DNA of 64,000 nt from Natrinema hispanicum. GTDB taxonomy: Archaea; Halobacteriota; Halobacteria; Halobacteriales; Natrialbaceae. The notes beneath the pieces were generated by a model. That model searched no databases, was not told the DNA's origin, and worked only from the letters and a program-made list of their open reading frames with translations. The stretch is taken from assembly GCF_004217335.1 (NCBI RefSeq), contig NZ_SHMP01000004.1, positions 248,001 through 312,000 on the forward strand, given 5' to 3'. A program made the translations under genes and the position numbers. This document shows, in pieces, positions 33,670 through 41,939 of this stretch; positions within the stretch are counted from its first letter, which is position 1; the number at the start of each line of letters is the position of its first letter.

Positions 33670-34920
33670 ATGACTGGAATCGAGTACGACGACTTTCTGG
33701 ACCTCGAGTATGAGCCTGCGGCGACGGACCTGACTTGTGAGTTTACGATCGACCCGGCCGCGGACATGTCGATGGAAGCCGCAGCGAGCCGGGTCGCCTC
33801 CGAGTCCTCGAACGGCACCTGGGCAGCGCTCCACGTCGACGAGGACGAACTGACGGATCTCGGTGCAGTGGCCTGCGAGATCGACGGCACCGAGATCACC
33901 GTCGCCTATCCAGCGGCGCTGTTCGAGGCCGGTAGCATGCCCCAGATCCTCTCGTGTATCGCCGGGAACATTCTGGGGATGAAAGCCGTCGACTCGATCC
34001 GGCTCGAGGACTGCCACTGGCCGGAATCGATCGTCAGTGGCTTCCCGGGGCCGCAGTTCGGGACGAGCGTCGCCCACGAAAAACTCGACGCCGGCGAGCG
34101 GCCGGTACTGGCGACGGTCCCGAAACCAAAAGTCGGCCTCTCGACTGCAGCCCACGCCGACATCGGCGAGGAGGCATGGCTGGGTGGCGTCGACCTGCTG
34201 AAAGACGACGAGAACCTTACCGATCAGGAGTTTAACCCCTTCGAGGACCGCCTGACGGAGAGCCTCGCGGCCCGCGACCGCGCACAGGAGGCCACCGGCG
34301 AACGCAAGGACTACCTCGTGAACGTGACCGCTGAGACCAACGAGATGGTAGAGCGCGTCGACCTCGTGGCCGAACACGGCGGCGGCTTCGTCATGGTCGA
34401 CGTGATCACCGCCGGCTGGGCGGCCGTCCAGAGCGTCCGCGAGCGCTGCGAGGAGCACGGCTTGGCGATCCACGCCCATCGTGCGATGCACGCCGCCTTC
34501 GATCGGCTCGAGCACCACGGCGTCTCGATGCGGGTCATCGCCCAGATCGCCCGCCTCTGTGGCGTCGATCACATTCACACCGGGACTGCGGGGCTGGGGA
34601 AACTCGCAAACGAGGACACGCCGGGGATCAACGAGTGGCTCACCGGCGAGTGTCACGGCCTGAAGCCAGTGCTGCCGGTCGCCTCTGGCGGACTCCATCC
34701 CGGCGTCGTCGACCAGCTGCTCGACACCCTTGGCACCGACATCATCGTTCAGGCCGGCGGTGGAATCCACGGCCACCCCGACGGCACCCATGCAGGCGCG
34801 AAAGCGCTCCGCCAGTCCGTCGACGCGTCGATGGCCGGCGAGTCGCTCGAGGACTATGCCGACGACCACTCGGAACTGGCGACGGCCCTCGAGAAGTGGG
34901 GCGCAGAGACGCCGCGGTGA
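33670..34920 (+). CDS. rbcL: Type III ribulose-1,5-bisphosphate carboxylase
   Basis: A 416-residue archaeal RuBisCO. Key residues are in place: K152/K154 in PKPKVGLS, the carbamylated K178 in GGVDLLKDDE, H270-R271 in HAHRAMH, loop-6 K311 in GLGKLA, S339-GG in ASGGLHPG and QAGGGIHGHPDG as phosphate-binding loop. In archaea the type III enzyme works in AMP/nucleoside degradation, turning ribulose-1,5-bisphosphate and CO2 into 3-phosphoglycerate, not in a Calvin cycle. Partner genes (AMP phosphorylase, R15P isomerase) are not in the window. ATG 33655, five codons upstream, is an alternative start. Confidence 0.93.
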   Translation: MTGIEYDDFLDLEYEPAATDLTCEFTIDPAADMSMEAAASRVASESSNGTWAALHVDEDELTDLGAVACEIDGTEITVAYPAALFEAGSMPQILSCIAGNILGMKAVDSIRLEDCHWPESIVSGFPGPQFGTSVAHEKLDAGERPVLATVPKPKVGLSTAAHADIGEEAWLGGVDLLKDDENLTDQEFNPFEDRLTESLAARDRAQEATGERKDYLVNVTAETNEMVERVDLVAEHGGGFVMVDVITAGWAAVQSVRERCEEHGLAIHAHRAMHAAFDRLEHHGVSMRVIAQIARLCGVDHIHTGTAGLGKLANEDTPGINEWLTGECHGLKPVLPVASGGLHPGVVDQLLDTLGTDIIVQAGGGIHGHPDGTHAGAKALRQSVDASMAGESLEDYADDHSELATALEKWGAETPR

Positions 34921-35043
34921 CGCCGTCGGAATCGGTCGCTGCGAGCAGAACGACCCAGCTGCCGGGGCCGGTAACACTCATGTAACTAGACATTCTTCTA
35001 GAATTCAGATAAATACATATAAATACAGCTGAGAGATACGGTA

Positions 35044-35541
35044 ATGTCGTATAGACAGTCACGTCATCGTGGGCGTCCGTCGCCGGTGACTGTTCTGACC
35101 ACAGTGACGGCTGCCCTGATCGCCGGGGCGGCGCTCGGCGGCGTGTTGCACGCGACCGGCAGTCTTCGGTCGGTGGCCGATGTCTACGGGCTCGAGGGGG
35201 TGGTAAACGAGTGGACGTTGGTCTTCTGTCACAGCCTCGTTGCGGGCGGGCCGTTCGTCGCGCTCGTCACTCGGCTTTCGCGAGGCCGATACGTCCCGCA
35301 GCCGCTCGCCGAGTGCTATCGAAGTCCGTTCCTCGGTGCCTGTGTGGGCCTTTCCTACGGTGTCGTCCTCTGGGTGACCGTCGTCGCCTACGGTGGCCCG
35401 CTTTTGCTTGGGCTCGCTACGGCACGTCCGTATCCGGTTCCCGTCGACCACTGGGGGAGTTTCGTCGGGCTGTCGACGTTCGGGGCCGTCTTCGGGGCGT
35501 GGTATCCGCTGCTCCGGACGTTCTTCGCCGAGCGGCGCTGA
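35044..35541 (+). CDS. Membrane protein of unknown function, 165 aa
   Basis: A 165-residue protein with four predicted membrane segments: VLTTVTAALIAGAALGGVL (17-35), the CHSLVAGGPFVALVTRL region (62-78), ACVGLSYGVVLWVTVVAYGG (99-118) and FVGLSTFGAVFGAWYPLL (140-157). I recognise the general type, a histidine-containing haloarchaeal four-helix protein, but not a function. AT-rich DNA with TACATATAAATAC precedes the ATG and includes its TATA element. It is transcribed alone. Confidence 0.65.
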   Translation: MSYRQSRHRGRPSPVTVLTTVTAALIAGAALGGVLHATGSLRSVADVYGLEGVVNEWTLVFCHSLVAGGPFVALVTRLSRGRYVPQPLAECYRSPFLGACVGLSYGVVLWVTVVAYGGPLLLGLATARPYPVPVDHWGSFVGLSTFGAVFGAWYPLLRTFFAERR

Positions 35542-35660
35542 TCGCGATCGCCGATTGAAACGGAATTCGTTCTCAGCGGGTGAGCTGATCGACCCTCGAT
35601 CCTCGAGTGTCGGCTTTCCGGCGAACTTTTTTGTTTATTGTTATCGACCACCATGACCGT

Positions 35661-37187
35661 ATGTCAGAGTCGCCACCAAACGTTCAGCCGCCGACGCCGG
35701 CGGAGATCCGCGAGTACGCACGACGCCATCACATCGACCTGACCGACCAGGAGGTCGAAGACTTCGAAGCCGCCATCACCGAGACGCTACTGGGCTACGA
35801 GCGATTGGACCAGCTTCCAGACTATCGACCACGCGTCGAGTATACGGACCGCGACCCCGGCTACCGGCCGGGACCCGACGAAGATCCGCTCAACGCTTTC
35901 GTCACGAAGTGCAAGGTAACGGGCGCAGACGACGGCCCGCTTGCGGACTACGAGGTCGGGCTCAAAGACAACGTCAATTTGGCCGGCGTTGAACTGACGG
36001 TCGGGTCGAAACTCTTCGAGGGCTACGTCCCGTCGACTGACGCGACGATCGTTACGCGGTTGCTCGACGCCGGTGCGACCATCACCGGGAAACTCAACAT
36101 GGAAGACATGGCCTTCTCCGGCAGCGGCGAACTCTCCGCGACTGGGCCGGTACTGAACCCCGTCGATTCGGACTACATCGCGGGCGGGTCGTCGTCGGGG
36201 TCGGCAGCAGCCGTCGGCAACGGCGACGTCGACGTCGCCATCGGTGGCGATCAGGGCGGCTCGATTCGAATCCCCGCCGCGTGGAGTGGCCTCGTCGGTC
36301 ATAAACCGACACATAGCCTGGTCCCATACACCGGGATCGTCGGTCTCGGCCGGTCGTTCGACCACGCCGGGCCGATCTGTTCGACCGTCGACGACTGCGC
36401 GCGAGTGCTGAACGTGATCGCCGGAAAAGACGGCCTCGACCCTCGCCAGGGAGTCGTGCCGACCGACGACTACCGCGAGGCGCTTTCGGACGATCCATCG
36501 GATGTGACTGTCGGCGTCCTCGAGGAGGGGTTCGACCGCGAGACAGGTGAGTCGGGCGTCGACGAAACCGTTCGCGACGCGCTCGCAGCGTTCGAGGACG
36601 CCGGGGCGACGGTAACGGAGGTCTCCGTGCCGATGCACCTCGATGGCCTGACCATCTGGAACGCGATCGCACTCGAGGAGACGGCCGCGACGGTCGACAG
36701 TGAGGGCGTTGGCCACTACGGGAAGGGCTTCTACGATACGCAACTGGCCGATGCGTTCGGGCGGGCGCGGCGGTCGGACGCCGACGACTACATCACGACG
36801 TTGAAACTCACGCTCGTCCTCGGCGAGTACCTCTCGGACGAGTACCGCGGCCACTACTACGCGAAAGCGCAGAATCTCAGCAGAAAACTGGCCGAGGAGT
36901 ACGACGACGCGCTCGCGGACGTCGACGTCCTCGCGATGCCGACGACGCCACAGACCGCCCACGCAGTCGACGAGTCGATCTCGCGCCTCGAGGCGATCGA
37001 CCGCGCGCTCAATATGCTTCACAACACGTCCCCGTTCGACGTGACTGGCCATCCGGCGACATCGGTGCCCGCCGGGACGGCAGACGGACTACCAGTCGGA
37101 CTCATGCTGATCGGGGAACGCTTCGACGACGCGACGGTGCTCTCGAGCGCGTATGCGTTCGAACAGCACATCGAAACCGGTCTGTGA
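35661..37187 (+). CDS. Amidase (amidase signature family)
   Basis: A 508-residue amidase-signature enzyme. The Ser-cisSer-Lys triad is visible: K102 in GLKDNVNLAG, cis-Ser in AGGSSSGSAAAV (about 177) and nucleophile S201 in GGDQGGSIRIPAAWSG. It may hydrolyse a small amide. It resembles GatA but lacks any gatB/gatC neighbour, and the GatA-type transamidation role is therefore unlikely. ATG 35661 is chosen because the longer frame from 35607 adds only unconserved residues. Confidence 0.85.
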   Translation: MSESPPNVQPPTPAEIREYARRHHIDLTDQEVEDFEAAITETLLGYERLDQLPDYRPRVEYTDRDPGYRPGPDEDPLNAFVTKCKVTGADDGPLADYEVGLKDNVNLAGVELTVGSKLFEGYVPSTDATIVTRLLDAGATITGKLNMEDMAFSGSGELSATGPVLNPVDSDYIAGGSSSGSAAAVGNGDVDVAIGGDQGGSIRIPAAWSGLVGHKPTHSLVPYTGIVGLGRSFDHAGPICSTVDDCARVLNVIAGKDGLDPRQGVVPTDDYREALSDDPSDVTVGVLEEGFDRETGESGVDETVRDALAAFEDAGATVTEVSVPMHLDGLTIWNAIALEETAATVDSEGVGHYGKGFYDTQLADAFGRARRSDADDYITTLKLTLVLGEYLSDEYRGHYYAKAQNLSRKLAEEYDDALADVDVLAMPTTPQTAHAVDESISRLEAIDRALNMLHNTSPFDVTGHPATSVPAGTADGLPVGLMLIGERFDDATVLSSAYAFEQHIETGL

Positions 37188-37194
37188 GCGGCGG

Positions 37195-37231
37195 ACGATC
37201 ACGTGATCGTGACCGTCCAAAAACATTATAT
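37195..37231 (+). promoter_or_regulatory. bioB promoter: 16-bp palindrome plus TATA box
   Basis: ACGATCACGTGATCGT at 37195-37210 is a perfect palindrome. TTATAT at 37226-37231 is about 27 bp before the GTG start of bioB, so the transcript is probably leaderless. A palindrome just upstream of the TATA box is suited to a dimeric biotin-responsive regulator or an activator, but the binder is unknown. Confidence 0.55.
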
Positions 37232-37254
37232 GCTCGTTAACCACCATTCTGAGT

Positions 37255-38361
37255 GTGGTTTACGAGACTGGAAACGAGACGGTCGACGACGCACTCGAGC
37301 GGGTCGTGGCCGGCGAGCGACTCGATCGGACCGACGGGCTGGCGCTGATGGCCCAGCCGGTCGATGTCCTCGCCGAAGCCGGCGCAGCCGTGCGTGATCA
37401 CTTCGGTGATGGCACGGTCGATGCCTGCTCGATCGTCAACGCGAAAGCGGGCAACTGCGCCGAGGACTGTGGGTTCTGTGCGCAGTCGGTCCACTTCGAT
37501 ACCGGCATCGAGACCTACGGCTTCCTCGGCCCGGAGAAGGTCTTAGAGGCCGCCAAACGCGCCGAACGTGACGGTGCCCAGCGCTTCGGGATCGTCGTCG
37601 CGGAGAAAGGCGTCTCGAAGGAACACCGGCCCGAAGAATGGGCGGAGGTCATCGAGTCGATCCGCCTCGTCCGCGACGAGTGCGATCTCGAGGTCGACGC
37701 CTCGCTCGGGATCCTCACCGAGGAGGAGGCTGCGATCCTCGCCGAGGAGGGGATCAACCACTATAATCATAACATCGAAACCTCGCCGAACTACTTCCCC
37801 GAGATCGTCGACACCCACAGCTTCGAGGATCGGGTGAAGACCCTCGAGGTCGCCAAGGAGGCCGGCATGGACCTCTGTGCGGGCGTCATCCTCGGGATGG
37901 GCGAGACCCCGACGGATCGCGTCGAGGCTGCGATCGCGTTACAGGACATCGGCATCTCCTCGCTGCCAGTGAACGTCCTCAACCCGGTCGAGGGAACGCC
38001 ACTGTACGAGCAGGGTGTCGGCATCTCGACCGAAGAAATCGTGAAGACGGTCGCGGTGTACAAACTCCTCCATCCCGAGTCGCGGGTGCGACTCACCGGC
38101 GGCCGCGAGGTCAACCTCGCCCCCGACGAGCAGCACCTGCCACTGGAGGCTGGCGCGGACGGCCTACTCACCGGCGACTACCTCACGACCGAGGGCCAGT
38201 CACCCGGCGAGGACATCGAGATCATCGAGCGCGCGGGTCTCGAGCCCAACCAGGAGACCAACGAGTTCGACCCCGAGGAAGTGAAGACCCGCCACAGCGA
38301 CGCTGCGGAGTCGTCGACCGAGACGGCACCACGAACAGGCGCAGAACCGAGCGACGACTGA
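37255..38361 (+). CDS. bioB: Biotin synthase
   Basis: A 368-residue radical-SAM enzyme that inserts sulfur into dethiobiotin. The SAM-cluster motif NCAEDCGFCAQS gives C68, C72 and C75, and the TIM-barrel segments HNIETSPNYFPEIV and LNPVEGTPLY are typical of BioB. It starts with GTG; no ATG fits the family N-terminus. An acidic tail of about 35 residues extends beyond the usual end. First gene of the biotin operon bioB-bioU-bioF-bioD. Confidence 0.95.
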   Translation: MVYETGNETVDDALERVVAGERLDRTDGLALMAQPVDVLAEAGAAVRDHFGDGTVDACSIVNAKAGNCAEDCGFCAQSVHFDTGIETYGFLGPEKVLEAAKRAERDGAQRFGIVVAEKGVSKEHRPEEWAEVIESIRLVRDECDLEVDASLGILTEEEAAILAEEGINHYNHNIETSPNYFPEIVDTHSFEDRVKTLEVAKEAGMDLCAGVILGMGETPTDRVEAAIALQDIGISSLPVNVLNPVEGTPLYEQGVGISTEEIVKTVAVYKLLHPESRVRLTGGREVNLAPDEQHLPLEAGADGLLTGDYLTTEGQSPGEDIEIIERAGLEPNQETNEFDPEEVKTRHSDAAESSTETAPRTGAEPSDD

Positions 38362-38387
38362 CAGAGATTCAACATACCACGACAATC

Positions 38388-39449
38388 ATGGACGACGTTA
38401 CGTTTGCGGTACTCGGAACCGGCGGTATTGGCCGACGAGCACTCGAAGTGAGCCAGCACAAAGACGCCCTGACACCCGTCGCGGCGTGTGACCGCCACGG
38501 GACCGCGATCGATTTCGACGGCCTCGACGTCGACGAACTGCTCGAGGCAACCGAGGGCAACATTGATAATGAGGTTGCAACTGACGGCGGAGCGGACACG
38601 ACGGCCGCATCCGAGGGCGGCGTCAAACAACACGGCGAAGAGCTCGGCGTCGTCGCCTCCGAACAGGCCCGCCCGAGTGAGGATCCGATCCAGGACGTGA
38701 TCGACCACGGCGACGAGATCGATGCCGTCCTCCTTGCACTGCCGAACTACGAACACGACTTCATTCCGCGGACCGCCGAGCGGTTCATCGAGGGTGGCTA
38801 CTCCGGCGTCATGATCGACGTGCTCAAGCGCTCGCGCGTGATCGACATGCTCGACGACCGCCGCGAGGCGTTCGAGGACGCCGGCATCACCTTCATCTGT
38901 GGTGCGGGCGCGACGCCCGGCCTGCTGACCGGCGCGGCGGCGCTGGCCGCCCAGTCGTTCGTCGAGGTCACTGACGTCGACATCCACTGGGGCGTCGGCC
39001 TCAAATCCGGCTACGAGGACAACCGCGGCACCGTCCGCGAGGACATCGCCCACCTCCCCGAGTACGACATCGAGACCGCTCGGGAACTCTCCGAAGCAGA
39101 GATCGAAGAAATCATCGACGCCCACGACGGCGTCATCGAGTTCGAAGACATGGAACACGCAGACGACGTGCTCCTCGAGCGTGCGGGCGTCTGCGACGCC
39201 GAAGACGTCACGGTCGGCGGCATCCTCGACGTGTACAACGACGAGAAGCCGACGACGACTACAGTGCGTGTTACTGGCCGGACATTCGATGGCGAGACCG
39301 CGACGAACACCTTCCAGCTCGGCGATGAGACGAGCATGGAAGCGAACGTCAACGGGCCCGCGCTGGGCTATCTGAAAGCCGGCGTGCGACGGAACCGTGC
39401 CGGCGAGTACGGCGTCTTCGGCCCCGCCGAACTGATGCCCGGCTTCTGA
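38388..39449 (+). CDS. bioU: BioU-like enzyme replacing BioA in biotin synthesis
   Basis: A 353-residue NAD(P)-binding Rossmann protein (VLGTGGIG at 8-15) of the kind often labelled saccharopine-dehydrogenase-like. It sits between bioB and bioF in an operon that has no bioA, exactly where 7-keto-8-aminopelargonate must be aminated. BioU is known to do this, in cyanobacteria by giving up the amino group of its own lysine. A lysine in MIDVLKRSR (K147, after an acidic insertion of about 30 residues at 54-90) is a candidate equivalent. Assignment is by context plus fold. A plain dehydrogenase of unknown role is the alternative. Confidence 0.7.
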   Translation: MDDVTFAVLGTGGIGRRALEVSQHKDALTPVAACDRHGTAIDFDGLDVDELLEATEGNIDNEVATDGGADTTAASEGGVKQHGEELGVVASEQARPSEDPIQDVIDHGDEIDAVLLALPNYEHDFIPRTAERFIEGGYSGVMIDVLKRSRVIDMLDDRREAFEDAGITFICGAGATPGLLTGAAALAAQSFVEVTDVDIHWGVGLKSGYEDNRGTVREDIAHLPEYDIETARELSEAEIEEIIDAHDGVIEFEDMEHADDVLLERAGVCDAEDVTVGGILDVYNDEKPTTTTVRVTGRTFDGETATNTFQLGDETSMEANVNGPALGYLKAGVRRNRAGEYGVFGPAELMPGF

Positions 39450-39607
39450 CGACACCGCGACGAGCTTTTCGATCGCTCCGATGAAACGCATACACATGAT
39501 GACACGGAACCGTCGCGTCCCGGCGACGAGCCGACCGAACCGAGCCGAACCAGCCGATCGATACGAATCGTGAGAGTCAAACCGTGGCGCTGAGTCCGTT
39601 TAGCCGA

Positions 39608-40831
39608 ATGGCCGACCGTGGGTTCGACCTCGAGGACCGACTCGAGACCCTCGAGGACAACGATCTGAAACGCTCGCTCTCGCCCGTCGATCGGGTCGCC
39701 GAGCGCGGCTACTTCGCCGAGCCCTCGGGCGGCGACCTGCCCGTTCTCGATTCGGCGGAGGCACTTGTGTTTGCCTCGAACAACTATCTGGGGCTGACGG
39801 ACGACCAGCGGGTCCAAGACGCCGCTCGGCAGGCTGCCGCGACCGTCGGTACGGGTGCCGGTGCGAGCCGGCTCGTTACGGGCGATACGATGGTCCACCG
39901 GGACCTAGAGCGGCTGCTCGCCGAGACGAAAGGAACCGAGCGCGCGCTTGCCTTTTCCTCGGGCTATGCCGCGAACGTCGGAACGATCACGGCACTCGAG
40001 CCGGATGTCGTCTTCTCCGACGAATTGAATCACGCGAGCATCATCGATGGCTGTCGACTGTCGGGTGCCGAGACCGTCGTCTACGACCACTGCGACGCGG
40101 CGAGTCTCCGATCGAAGCTCGCGGAGCGAACCGACCAAGCAAGACGGGACGGCCGTGATCCGGCCGACGAAGCCTGGCTGATCGTCACCGATTCGGTGTT
40201 CAGCATGGACGGCACTGTCGCCCCGCTCGCGGCAATCTGTGACGCCGCCGAGGAGTACGGCGCGTGGGTGATGGTCGACGAGGCCCACGCGACCGGCCTC
40301 TACGCGAACGGCGGCGGGGTCGTCCAGGCCGAAGGGCTCGAGGACCGCATCCAGATCCAGCTGGGGACGCTCTCGAAGGCGCTGGCCAGTCAGGGCGGCT
40401 ATGTCGCCGGCAGTACCGAACTGATCGAGTTACTGATCAATGACGCGCGCTCGTTCGTCTTCTCGACCGGGCTCGCGCCGCCGGCGGCCGCCGCCGCAAG
40501 CGAAGCGTTGCATATCGCTCGCCACAGCGACGTCCGCGACCGCCTCTGGGAGAACGTTGCACATCTCCGTGATGGCCTCGAGTCCATGGGCTTTGAGGTC
40601 TTGGGCTCCTCGCAGATCCTGCCCGTGCTCGTCGGCGACCGACAGGATGCACTCGCACTCGCGGATGGCATCCGCGAACGAGACGTCGTCGCGCCGGCGA
40701 TTCGGCCGCCGACGGTCCCCGAGGGAACCAGTCGAATTCGCGTCGTCCCGATGGCGACACACGATCAAGACGACGTCATCGCTTGTCTCGAGGCGTTCCG
40801 CGCCGCGGGCGAGGAGGTCGGAGTGCTGTGA
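39608..40831 (+). CDS. bioF: 8-amino-7-oxononanoate synthase
   Basis: A 407-residue PLP enzyme of the alpha-oxoamine synthase family. It condenses pimeloyl thioester with alanine. PLP lysine K257 is in GTLSKALASQGG, D224 and H227 are in VDEAHATG, and SNNYLGL at 57-63 and GTGAGASRL are present. ATG 39608 starts right before conserved sequence; GTG 39584 is possible. Its stop overlaps the bioD start (GTGA). Confidence 0.93.
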   Translation: MADRGFDLEDRLETLEDNDLKRSLSPVDRVAERGYFAEPSGGDLPVLDSAEALVFASNNYLGLTDDQRVQDAARQAAATVGTGAGASRLVTGDTMVHRDLERLLAETKGTERALAFSSGYAANVGTITALEPDVVFSDELNHASIIDGCRLSGAETVVYDHCDAASLRSKLAERTDQARRDGRDPADEAWLIVTDSVFSMDGTVAPLAAICDAAEEYGAWVMVDEAHATGLYANGGGVVQAEGLEDRIQIQLGTLSKALASQGGYVAGSTELIELLINDARSFVFSTGLAPPAAAAASEALHIARHSDVRDRLWENVAHLRDGLESMGFEVLGSSQILPVLVGDRQDALALADGIRERDVVAPAIRPPTVPEGTSRIRVVPMATHDQDDVIACLEAFRAAGEEVGVL

Positions 40832-41526
40832 CCGCGACCCAACCGATCGCCGTCGTCGGCACCGGCACTGGCGTCGGAAAGACGGTCATCACGGCCGGGC
40901 TCACGCGCTTGCTTCGCGAGGCCGGCCACGACGCGCGGGCGATCAAGCCGGCCCAGACGGGCCATCCGCCCGACGACGACGCGGAATTCGTCGCTACAGC
41001 CTGTGACGATCCCGAGGCTGCGACCTGTCCCCGCTATCTCGAGCCGGCGCTCGCTCCACGGGTTGCAGCTGAGGTTGCCGACGAATCCCTCTCTTATGAG
41101 ACGATCCGCGCCGCGTGCGAGCGTGAAATCGACGCGACTGCAGTCCCGATCATCGAGGGCATCGGCGGGCTGCGGGTACCACTGGCCGGCGATCACGAGG
41201 TGATCGATCTCGTCGCCGACCTCGAGGCCGCGGCGGTCGTCGTCACCCGGTCGGGACTGGGGACGCTCAACCACACCGCACTCTCGATCGACGCTCTCGA
41301 GGCCCGCGGGATCGATGTCGTCGGCATCGTCTGCAACGAGTACGCCGGCGAGACGGTCGCCGAACGGACTAATCCAGACGAACTTGAGCGGATGACCGGC
41401 TACGCGGTCGAGACGGTGCCGCCGCTGGCTGACGATGTTCTTTCGGATCCGCGGCAGATGGCTATCGGCGTCGGGGACGCACTGTTACCGGCGTTCCGTG
41501 CGTTACTGCCGGTAGAAACCAGCTGA
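40828..41526 (+). CDS. bioD: Dethiobiotin synthetase
   Basis: A 232-residue P-loop ligase that closes the ureido ring. It starts VTATQPIAVVGTGTGVGKT with the BioD-specific P-loop. KPAQTG and EGIGGLRVPL follow as substrate motifs. The GTG start at 40828 overlaps the bioF stop, so the pair is translationally coupled. Last gene of the biotin operon; bioA, bioH and bioW are not seen. Confidence 0.93.
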   Translation: MTATQPIAVVGTGTGVGKTVITAGLTRLLREAGHDARAIKPAQTGHPPDDDAEFVATACDDPEAATCPRYLEPALAPRVAAEVADESLSYETIRAACEREIDATAVPIIEGIGGLRVPLAGDHEVIDLVADLEAAAVVVTRSGLGTLNHTALSIDALEARGIDVVGIVCNEYAGETVAERTNPDELERMTGYAVETVPPLADDVLSDPRQMAIGVGDALLPAFRALLPVETS

Positions 41527-41534
41527 TCACACCC

Positions 41535-41732
41535 TCAGGCCGACGGCGCTGGTCGCTCTTCGTCGACTGTCGACTGCTCGCTCTCCGATGGCAGTGGTCT
41601 GTCCTCGACGTGGTCGTCGACGAGGTGTGACACTACTTCGGACTTCCGATGCTCGACCTCGAGGTGAACCCGGAGGTCGGTTCGGTCGGTGTACGTCTCC
41701 GTACAAAGCGGGCAGCGACGTGGTTCTGTCAT
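41535..41732 (-). CDS. C2H2 zinc-finger protein, 65 aa
   Basis: A 65-residue protein beginning MTEPRRCPLCTETYTDRTDL. It has a single C2H2 finger (C7, C10, then H and H in VHLEVEHR at about 23-28), followed by an acidic tail. Small single-finger proteins are a recognised group in haloarchaea, and some act as regulators. The 207 bp after it up to rfcL hold no gene. It converges on bioD, 8 bp apart. Confidence 0.65.
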   Translation of the reverse strand: MTEPRRCPLCTETYTDRTDLRVHLEVEHRKSEVVSHLVDDHVEDRPLPSESEQSTVDEERPAPSA

Positions 41733-41939
41733 TCAAGCGGTCACCAACAGCCACTCTCACCGTTCACCGATGTAATAGTGTCGATTGGTAAGAAATCCTT
41801 TAGTTCCGCAGCGAATGTAACCGGAAATCGTGCCCGAATCGAAACTGTCAGACACCACGGTCACAGATCGATCGAACGCGAGACACGATGCGCCCACACG
41901 GATTGTTTGAGCACCCAGAGTCTCGATGGAACTGCTGGC

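Noticed and set aside
33481..34977. Long minus-strand open frame of 498 codons
   Set aside because: Antisense to the RuBisCO gene.
35787..37052. Long minus-strand open frame of 421 codons
   Set aside because: Antisense to the amidase gene.
35661..37187. GatA subunit of tRNA amidotransferase
   Set aside because: Amidase-signature motifs fit, but no gatB or gatC nearby and the N-terminus differs; called amidase only.
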